The position numbers were made by a program, and so were the translations under genes. Source: Chloroflexota bacterium (lineage in GTDB: Bacteria > Chloroflexota > Ktedonobacteria > Ktedonobacterales > Ktedonobacteraceae). From it: a DNA stretch of 11,407 nt. Location of the stretch: positions 1 through 11,407 of the forward strand of contig VBHS01000292.1 of assembly GCA_005881295.1 (NCBI GenBank). Direction: 5' to 3'. Below the pieces are notes generated by a model, which made no database searches, had not been told where the DNA came from, and saw only the letters and a list, made by a program, of their open reading frames with translations. Of the stretch, positions 6,699-11,407 are shown one piece after another. Positions within the stretch are counted from its first letter, which is position 1. Each line of letters begins with the position of its first letter.

Positions 6699-6926
6699 CT
6701 AGGAGACTAAATCAAACTGCGGTACATTCAAAACACGTGCTAAAAGACGGATGTGGTAGGGTTGTGGGTCCTCGCGTCCGTCTTCAAAATGAGCAATGGT
6801 GTCGCGTCGGAGGCCTGTCATGTCTGCGAGTTGCCCAAGGCTCAAACCTTTACGTTGTCGAAGTAAGCGGAGATTAGGGAGTCCATGACGTTTCATGACT
6901 CTCTCTTTTGAGGTATGGTGCTTCAT
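6699..6926 (-). CDS. Small XRE-family helix-turn-helix DNA-binding protein
   Basis: The 75-residue protein is almost entirely one Cro/C1-type helix-turn-helix domain: LRLLRQRKGLSLGQLADMTGL, then RRDTIAHFEDGREDP (the SxxTIxxxExGxxxP-like pattern), then HIRLLARVLNVPQFDL. It has no second domain and probably acts as a dimeric repressor or activator. The ATG at 6926 (MKHHTSKERV) lies 12 nt after AAGGAGAGG (6939-6947). A later ATG at 6896 has only a weak site, and an earlier in-frame ATG at 6959 has none. A 10-bp inverted repeat at 6968-6993 lies 42 bp upstream and is a candidate binding site for the protein itself. No toxin-like partner gene is adjacent. Its target is unknown. Confidence 0.85.
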   Translation of the reverse strand: MKHHTSKERVMKRHGLPNLRLLRQRKGLSLGQLADMTGLRRDTIAHFEDGREDPQPYHIRLLARVLNVPQFDLVS

Positions 6927-6967
6927 TTGATCTTTTTCCTCTCCTTTGAGGCGTGGCAAACTATATG

Positions 6968-6993
6968 TATTTCCAGCGGCGCTGCTGGAAATA
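6968..6993. promoter_or_regulatory. Perfect inverted repeat upstream of the XRE gene
   Basis: TATTTCCAGC (6968-6977) and GCTGGAAATA (6984-6993) form a perfect 10-bp inverted repeat with a 6-base spacer. No T tract follows on either strand, so an operator or leader hairpin is likelier than a terminator. A candidate minus-strand promoter, TGGACA (7077-7082) 18 bp from extended -10 TGATATGCT (hexamer 7053-7058), would place the repeat in the XRE leader. Confidence 0.5.
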
Positions 6994-7148
6994 GTCCCTG
7001 ATACAAGAACAATCCTCGTACACTCTCCTGAACCCCTCCAGCTACCAAATAAAGCATATCAGATCGATTGACCAATTGTCCAGTGCAATTAGTACTTTTG
7101 CGAGGAGCGAAGCGAGAAGGATTCAGTAACATGCGCACATGGGGTTAG

Positions 7149-7934
7149 CTATTGCGAATGCATTGCATCAGCACGATTTGGCTGATATTGCTGAGAACCA
7201 ACCAGACTCAAGTATGTACCTATGCCACTATCATCAGGTGTGATTGCCAACACATCGCCGGTAAATGGTCCATTAACATCCCCTTGCAGCAGTGTTACTA
7301 CATCGAACTCGTTCTTGATACCTGCGGGGACGAAATGTGTTAGATGTAACGGCTGCAGCGAGTTCGCAATATTGAGTAATGCATTCTGATTGAAACCATC
7401 CCGTTGATCACCTACAATCCAGAATACAATACCATCTTTCTGATAAATCAGTTCGCTGCGCTGGCCGTAGACCCAGACCGGAAACTTGTTGCGAAAGGTC
7501 CATTGACCATCTACATAGATAGCCTGAGCAAGACCATCCTGGTCAGTTTTTATTGCCGTTGTAGAGCCATCTTTCGCTACTTGTAGCACGCTCACATCGG
7601 GTTTGAGCTTAAATTCACGAATAGCCAGTTTGCCTGTGCCATGCGCTGTTGCACTGTTGCTCGTATAATCAAATTCCATAAAGGGACCATCAGCCCAGCT
7701 TTCTTGGGGCTCCTCGTAGAGGTAACTGTCGGTAAGCCGGTAGTTATTCGGCATCGCCTGGGGCCAATAAATGCTCCAGGAATGAAGGCGCTGCTGAGCA
7801 TCTAGCATGGATATCGTTGGCTGCGTATCGTTATCACTTTGTACTGTCGCTGGAAAAGGAACATGAGAAAGCGTCGAGGGGTATTCATGTACCAGAAGGA
7901 CACCAACCCTGGCGCCGTGCAACAAAATCGCCAC
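7149..7934 (-). pseudogene. Extracytoplasmic (DUF4367-like) half of an anti-sigma protein, separated by an in-frame TGA
   Basis: The frame encodes 261 residues and follows directly, in the same frame, on the TGA that ends the anti-sigma gene. The first codon after the TGA is GTG, and no Shine-Dalgarno stands at a usable distance (the nearest GGAG is about 17 nt away). The first 20 residues (VAILLHGARVGVLLVHEYP) look like the post-helix linker of Chloroflexota membrane anti-sigma proteins. Then comes a beta-rich domain: SIYWPQAMPNNYRLTDSYLY, ADGPFMEFDYTS, VWVYG, IVFWIVGD and NQNALLNIANSLQ, the last resembling the end of DUF4367. A further 65 residues follow without a recognised family. Without its membrane helix it would be cytoplasmic, which does not fit a sensor domain. 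It could be a broken gene, a readthrough product or a sequence error. Confidence 0.7.
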
Positions 7935-8351
7935 TCATGAAGCAAATGAAGCTCCAGTTAACATTACCGTCAAAAATACCACGAACATAAAAGCGGCGCC
8001 AGCGGAGAGCGTGCGACGTACAGGTATTTCGCTTGCTAGTGAACGAAGAGAAGGGCGGCCCTTTGGAAAGAGGCGGCGCTTCAGCTTAAGGCGACGAAAA
8101 ACGCGAGCACGAGTTTTCATCTCAAAACCCGGTTCTACCGACTGAAAGCGGGGCTCTTCAGAATCCAATAGCGTCTGCACATAATATGGAGGTATATCCT
8201 CTTCATGTAGAACAAAGAGTTCATCCAATTCTTCCGCAAAGGTCATTTCCTCTTCACTAAAATCTGCAGGCAGATCGTGGCCCTGTGCTGAAAGGGTCGA
8301 GAAATCACTATCCCATGCGTTGAGTTGTTTCTCAAATTCGCTCATACTCAT
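7935..8351 (-). CDS. Membrane-anchored anti-sigma factor, cytoplasmic part and helix (apparently truncated)
   Basis: The 138-residue product has an acidic N-terminal part (EEEMTFAEELDELFVLHEED, residues 33-52), a very basic stretch (RARVFRRLKLKRRLFPKGR, 81-99) and one membrane helix (about 114-136), then stops at FAS-TGA. The position directly after an ECF sigma gene, plus cytoplasmic acid, basic stop-transfer region and helix, fits a membrane anti-sigma factor; no zinc (HxxxCxxC) motif is present. The ATG at 8351 overlaps the sigma gene by 20 bp and has AAGGAG (8359-8364) with a 7-nt spacer. The protein ends at the outer face of the membrane without a sensor domain. That domain continues in the same frame after the TGA, so the intact gene was probably 7149-8351, about 400 codons. 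Confidence 0.75.
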   Translation of the reverse strand: MSMSEFEKQLNAWDSDFSTLSAQGHDLPADFSEEEMTFAEELDELFVLHEEDIPPYYVQTLLDSEEPRFQSVEPGFEMKTRARVFRRLKLKRRLFPKGRPSLRSLASEIPVRRTLSAGAAFMFVVFLTVMLTGASFAS

Positions 8352-8985
8352 GTGCGTGCTCCTTGAGCGCCTTACCTAAGCTTTTCCGCGCTCGCCAGAG
8401 ACGGGTATCGACAGCATGGCGGGTGAGTCCCGTCTTAGCTGCCAGCTCTTCTGTGCTGGCGAACTTAAAGTAACGTTGATAAATCAGGTAGCGATCAAGC
8501 TCAGGCAACGTCGCCAAGGCGAGGCGCAATTCTTCGCGCCTCTCACTTTGTTCTAAAAGATTTTCCATACTGGACTCTGGATGGGGGGGAAGAGTTGCCC
8601 TGTTATCATTGTCATAGCCTCTGCGCCCCCCACCACTGTCCGATGAAATCCACTGCCGGGTTTCATCCGCCGATTGCAGATTGTAAGCCTGGCGGCGACA
8701 CAATTGGCGACGCCTATCTAATGCAATATACTTCGCCCGCATTGTCAACCAGGTTCGCAGCGTTCCCCTTACGGGGTCAAACGAGTCAATCTCCTGCCAG
8801 ACTGCCACGAAGAGGTCGTTGACACACTCTTCCGCATCCTGTGCAACACCTACACCATCTAGAACGACGCGAATAAAATAAAAAATTTCTCGAGAATACC
8901 GGGAGATGAGCGTCTCCAAAGCCTCCGGGTCACGTTCATGCAGCCGCTGGGCAAGGTCGTCATCAGACCAGTCCTGTCGCACCAT
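8332..8985 (-). CDS. ECF-type RNA polymerase sigma factor
   Basis: The 217-residue protein has the two ECF sigma-70 domains. Region 2 spans about 25-95, with the DAEECVNDLFVAVWQEIDSF and GTLRTWLTMRAKYIALDRRR motifs for core binding and -10 recognition. Region 4 spans about 150-205, with LPELDRYLIYQRYF and the helix-turn-helix TEELAAKTGLTRHAVDTRLW for -35 recognition. The linker between them is long and polar (about 100-148, rich in Ser, Gly, Asp and Asn). It directs transcription of an envelope- or stress-response regulon that is not visible here. The ATG at 8985 has AAGGAG (8990-8995) only 4 nt away. The anti-sigma gene overlaps its 3' end by 20 bp, so the two are translationally coupled. 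Confidence 0.95.
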   Translation of the reverse strand: MVRQDWSDDDLAQRLHERDPEALETLISRYSREIFYFIRVVLDGVGVAQDAEECVNDLFVAVWQEIDSFDPVRGTLRTWLTMRAKYIALDRRRQLCRRQAYNLQSADETRQWISSDSGGGRRGYDNDNRATLPPHPESSMENLLEQSERREELRLALATLPELDRYLIYQRYFKFASTEELAAKTGLTRHAVDTRLWRARKSLGKALKEHAHEYERI

Positions 8986-9250
8986 GTTGCTCCTTACAGA
9001 CCGCGGTATATCCCTCCATCATATTTCAGCGCTGGACACCTCTCCAGCGATTTCACATACAGTATCCAAAATAAAGTGTACTAGCCTGAACTACGGAACC
9101 GATATGTAAACGATGATAAAGGAGATACCTGTCGGTAGTGCACTCGCCTACCCCTGAAAGATATACGTTCTCTAGAACATAAATCTCTCACTTTATGATG
9201 TCCATCATCGGACAAACAAATATATCCCTTTATTGAGTAGGCTTCTAACA

Positions 9251-9279
9251 ATTCTGCTTGAAAGAACGATAAATGTCAA
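9251..9279 (-). promoter_or_regulatory. Candidate sigma-70 promoter of the ECF sigma operon
   Basis: On the minus strand a perfect TTGACA (9274-9279) is followed after exactly 17 bp by CAGAAT (9251-9256), which has 4 of 6 consensus bases. It would start transcripts near 9244. I did not find a convincing GGAAC-type ECF promoter closer to the gene, so autoregulation by the ECF factor is not supported. Confidence 0.5.
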
Positions 9280-9365
9280 GTACTTTTGTGCGCCTTGCAG
9301 AGCTTTTGAACGTCTTTTTGTATCGCCCGATGCAAAGCTTGGGATAATAGCTGCGTTCCATCGCG

Positions 9366-9374
9366 TGCTATAAT
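9366..9374 (+). promoter_or_regulatory. Extended -10 promoter of the DUF1028 gene
   Basis: TGCTATAAT is a perfect extended -10 element, with no good -35 at the usual distance. The start point would be near 9381, leaving a short leader of about 30 nt that contains the GAGGAGG ribosome binding site (9393-9399). Confidence 0.6.
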
Positions 9375-9409
9375 AGTGCCAAATTTGATGCTGAGGAGGC
9401 ATAAGCGCG

Positions 9410-10267
9410 ATGACATTCTCCATTGTGGCTCGTGATCCCCAGGCAGGGGAGTCAGGCATTGCGGTACAATCGAAGTTCCTCGCTGTTGGTGCCGTAGTTC
9501 CCTGGGCAAAAGCAGGCGTGGGAGCAATCGCCACACAATCCTGGGCTAACACGAGTTATGGCCCACGGGGGTTAGAACTTCTGGCAAGTGGTCTCTCTGT
9601 GCAAGAAACTCTGGCACAACTCATAGGTGAAGATGATGGCCGCGCCAGCCGGCAAGTGGGCATCGTCGGAGTCGATGGCCAACCTGCAACCTTTACAGGT
9701 GACCAGTGTTTCCCCTGGGCAGGTGGCCAGGTAGGAGAACATTATACATGTCAGGGCAATATCCTGGTGGGCGAGGATACAGTCCTTGCTATGGCACGTA
9801 CCTTTGAGCAGACCACCGGTCGACTCTGTGATCGGCTGGTCGCAGCGCTTGCAGCTGGACAGGCAGCAGGAGGGGACAGCCGGGGTCAGCAGTCCGCGGC
9901 CTTGCTGGTTGTTCGCCAGGGTGGCGGCTACGGCGGCTTCAATGACCGCTTCATCGATCTACGTATTGACGATCACCCACAACCTATTAATGAACTGAAG
10001 CGCATCTTGCAATTACACAAACTGTATCTCTTCCCACCCGATCCTGCGGATATCCTCGTCATCGACCACGATGTAGCGCGAGAACTCCAACAGCTATTAA
10101 CAGTTCTCGGCGACTATCAAGGCGCTATCAGTGGTTCATATGACGAAGTAACTCGTACCGCCTTTCGCAAGTTTAGCGGCCGCGAAAATCTAGAAGAGCG
10201 CTGGTTTGAAGATGCGCGTGTGGATCGCACAGTCCTGGAATTTCTACGCCAGAAAGCAAACAGATAA
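9410..10267 (+). CDS. DUF1028 family protein (Ntn-hydrolase-like) with a C-terminal peptidoglycan-binding-like region
   Basis: The 285-residue protein matches DUF1028 over residues 1-195: the start MTFSIVARDPQAGESGIAVQ, KFLAVGAVVPWAKAGVGAIA, SYGPRGLELLASG, RQVGIVGVDG, QGNILVGEDTV, GGDSRGQQSAALLVV and DLRIDDHPQPI. The family is placed in the Ntn-hydrolase fold group, but as far as I know its reaction is not established. Residues about 215-283 (ARELQQLLTVLGDYQGAISGS, then EVTRTAFRKFSGRENLEER) resemble the small peptidoglycan-binding-like tail often found on DUF1028 proteins. There is no signal peptide, so it looks cytoplasmic, and in an Ntn enzyme the second residue would have to be exposed by processing (here Thr2). 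GAGGAGG lies 10 nt before the ATG. It is a single-gene unit ended by a strong hairpin that includes its stop codon. Confidence 0.9.
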   Translation: MTFSIVARDPQAGESGIAVQSKFLAVGAVVPWAKAGVGAIATQSWANTSYGPRGLELLASGLSVQETLAQLIGEDDGRASRQVGIVGVDGQPATFTGDQCFPWAGGQVGEHYTCQGNILVGEDTVLAMARTFEQTTGRLCDRLVAALAAGQAAGGDSRGQQSAALLVVRQGGGYGGFNDRFIDLRIDDHPQPINELKRILQLHKLYLFPPDPADILVIDHDVARELQQLLTVLGDYQGAISGSYDEVTRTAFRKFSGRENLEERWFEDARVDRTVLEFLRQKANR

Positions 10268-10299
10268 AGCAGATGAAGAAAATCATCTGCTTTATCTGT
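10260..10299. terminator. Perfect 17-bp bidirectional terminator hairpin
   Basis: ACAGATAAAGCAGATGA (10260-10276) pairs perfectly with TCATCTGCTTTATCTGT (10283-10299) around the loop AGAAAA. The TAA stop of the DUF1028 gene (10265-10267) lies inside the left arm. On the minus strand the hairpin is followed by TTTGCTTTCTGG, moderately T-rich. It begins 21 bp after the stop of the convergent oxidoreductase gene, so it can serve both. Confidence 0.8.
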
Positions 10300-10319
10300 C
10301 CTGGTATCCGATTATTTTG

Positions 10320-11407
10320 TTAACGAATGTTAAGCATGGGGATTTTGGAGACCGTCCAGCGATCGTTCGGGCTGGCTACTTCAAACTGCACCATTGAGAT
10401 TGCATCCGTGGGACAGCGCACAATACAGAGGCCACAGCGGATACACTTCTCCTCGTCGATGATCATGTCGGCGCCGCCTCTCCAGTCTTCCGTACCCAGG
10501 TGCATGGGATCACCTTTGACAACACGCGAGAGACCTTCCATACTGATACAGTCGTAAGGACAGATATCCACGCAGCCAGAACAGAGAATACAAATTGACG
10601 GGTCAATCATAATATTCAACTGGCATTGGAGACAACGGCGCGCTTGCTCGACGGCCTGCTCGGGTGTATATCCTGTCTCTGTCTCACGCGTGTTGCTGTA
10701 GCGATCCTTTAACGGCAGGCTCGGAATGTTTTGATGCGCAATAGATTCATAGTCATCGACCATACCGCGTCTGTAATCAGGCAACTCTATCTCTTCCGCA
10801 GCTTCAGCTGGTTTATCCACGCCACCAAGATAGCGATTGATCGCGGCTGCGGCATCACGTCCATCGCCAATAGCCGAGATGAGGTTGCGCGAACCTTGTG
10901 TATAGTCACCGCCCGCGAAGAGGCCAGGATAACTTGTCATCCAGGTTTCACGGTCTATCAGCGGAATACCCCATCTAGTGACATCAAGATTGAGTTCCTT
11001 AGCCGGTACCCACGCGCCATCACTGGACTGACCAAGGGCAGGGATGACGGTATCAATATCATCCAGTATAAACTCACTACCTGGTACAGCTACCGCACGA
11101 CGGCGACCACTCGCATCTGGATCACCCAGCTTGTTGCGAATAAGCTTGATACCGCTGACATGAACCCCATCTTTACTGAGAACCTCGACGATGGAGAGAA
11201 GATACATAAATTCAACATGCTCGACCATGGCCTCATCGACTTCGTATTCATCGGATGGCATCTCTTCCTTTGAACGGCGATAAATGACGTACACCTTTTC
11301 AGCGCCGAAACGGATAGAAGTGCGGCAACAGTCCATGGCAGTGAAGCCACCACCGTAGACAACAACGCGCTTGCCGATATAGGCAGGATCACCGTAGTTG
11401 GTCTTCG
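10320..11407 (-). CDS. GltD-like FAD/NAD(P) oxidoreductase with C-terminal 2x[4Fe-4S] ferredoxin domain (cut by window edge)
   Basis: The visible 361 residues are the C-terminal part of a glutamate-synthase-small-subunit-like flavoprotein. In order they show an NAD(P)-binding Rossmann site (VVVYGGGFTAMDCCRTS, then GAEKVYVIYRRSKEEMP), the FAD-closing segment (TSYPGLFAGGDYTQGSRNLISAIGDGRDAA), an EQARRCLQC cysteine motif, and two [4Fe-4S] motifs, CILCSGCVDICPYD and CIRCGLCIVRCPTD. Such proteins pass electrons between NAD(P)H, FAD and iron-sulfur centres for a partner enzyme. The frame stays open to base 11405, so the apparent ATG at 11336 is internal: it lies within the Rossmann motif. The FAD-binding N-terminus is outside the window. 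Whether it is a true GltD or a related subunit such as an AegA-type protein cannot be decided without the upstream gene. Confidence 0.9.
   Translation of the reverse strand, partial: KTNYGDPAYIGKRVVVYGGGFTAMDCCRTSIRFGAEKVYVIYRRSKEEMPSDEYEVDEAMVEHVEFMYLLSIVEVLSKDGVHVSGIKLIRNKLGDPDASGRRRAVAVPGSEFILDDIDTVIPALGQSSDGAWVPAKELNLDVTRWGIPLIDRETWMTSYPGLFAGGDYTQGSRNLISAIGDGRDAAAAINRYLGGVDKPAEAAEEIELPDYRRGMVDDYESIAHQNIPSLPLKDRYSNTRETETGYTPEQAVEQARRCLQCQLNIMIDPSICILCSGCVDICPYDCISMEGLSRVVKGDPMHLGTEDWRGGADMIIDEEKCIRCGLCIVRCPTDAISMVQFEVASPNDRWTVSKIPMLNIR

Larger units (their letters stand above)
8986..9409. other. Gene-free divergent region between the sigma operon and the DUF1028 gene
   Basis: These 424 bases carry no supported gene. 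They hold a candidate sigma-70 promoter for the sigma operon (9251-9279), an extended -10 promoter for the DUF1028 gene (9366-9374) and two perfect small hairpins: TGTCC-N6-GGACA (9199-9214) and CGCTGGA-N6-TCCAGCG (9030-9049). If the minus promoter is used, both hairpins lie in a leader of about 260 nt ahead of the sigma gene. Open frames here are out-of-frame overlaps with the start of the DUF1028 gene. Confidence 0.6.

Noticed and set aside
7100..7120. GCGA-rich purine run (GCGAGGAGCGAAGCGAGAAG)
   Set aside because: It is a single short low-complexity stretch with no second copy in the window; too little to call a repeat element.
6923..7138. Minus-strand 71-codon frame upstream of the XRE gene
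   Set aside because: It overlaps the XRE start in another frame, lacks a ribosome binding site and contains the inverted repeat; it is likelier leader DNA.
7935..7975. Selenocysteine insertion at the TGA of the anti-sigma frame
   Set aside because: The hairpin just after the TGA is short and bulged, the position is at a membrane exit rather than a redox site, and no sel genes are in view. It could be settled by a SECIS search and a genome check for selA/selB.
9205..9552. Minus-strand frames of 86-115 codons opposite the start of the DUF1028 gene
   Set aside because: They are antisense to a well-supported conserved gene and have no homologue-like composition or ribosome binding site.
10320..11336. 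Oxidoreductase starting at the ATG at 11336
   Set aside because: The frame is open to the window edge, and this Met is inside the conserved GGGFTAMD Rossmann motif, so it cannot be the start.

Overview
The window looks like the chromosome of a soil-type Chloroflexota bacterium, most likely a Ktedonobacteria relative. This is an inference from gene style: an ECF sigma factor followed by a membrane-anchored, DUF4367-like anti-sigma protein, a Yip1 protein with a Pro/Tyr-rich head, and a compact tyrosine-degradation cassette. Signals are of ordinary bacterial form: AGGAGG-type ribosome binding sites and sigma-70-like promoters. There is no sign of an insertion sequence, phage, CRISPR array, tRNA or rRNA.

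Layout. Positions 1-2716 (minus strand) hold a tyrosine/homogentisate catabolic operon, transcribed hpd (4-hydroxyphenylpyruvate dioxygenase), then a fumarylacetoacetate-hydrolase-family enzyme, then hmgA (homogentisate 1,2-dioxygenase, cut by the window edge). A 414-bp gene-free region separates it from a divergent plus-strand Yip1-family membrane protein (3131-3955). This is followed by a stand-alone CoxG-like SRPBCC protein (4125-4583) with its own promoter. Converging on it from the minus strand is a two-gene unit: a TetR regulator (6550-5939) and a class A FAD monooxygenase (5881-4646). Its promoter is well formed (TTGACT, 17 bp, TATACT), with two abutting 12-bp palindromes right after the -10, so autorepression by the TetR protein is likely. 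Upstream is a small XRE-type DNA-binding protein (6926-6699).

Positions 7149-8985 (minus) hold an ECF sigma factor gene overlapping an anti-sigma gene. The anti-sigma reading frame is cut by a single in-frame TGA just after its membrane helix. The extracytoplasmic sensor half continues in the same frame, with no Shine-Dalgarno of its own. This is the most unusual feature of the window. After a second gene-free region (8986-9409) comes a plus-strand DUF1028 protein (9410-10267). It ends in a perfect 17-bp hairpin shared with the converging, partial GltD-like flavin/iron-sulfur oxidoreductase (10320 to the right edge).

How the genes work together: hpd, the FAH enzyme and hmgA supply three of the four steps from 4-hydroxyphenylpyruvate to fumarate plus acetoacetate; maleylacetoacetate isomerase is not in the window. 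TetR and the monooxygenase form a probable ligand-induced oxidation module. The sigma/anti-sigma pair is an envelope-signal module that may be broken or truncated. I see no clear candidate for a wholly new multi-gene system. The items most worth a second look are the split anti-sigma gene, the tandem operator of the tetR promoter and the palindrome ahead of the XRE gene.
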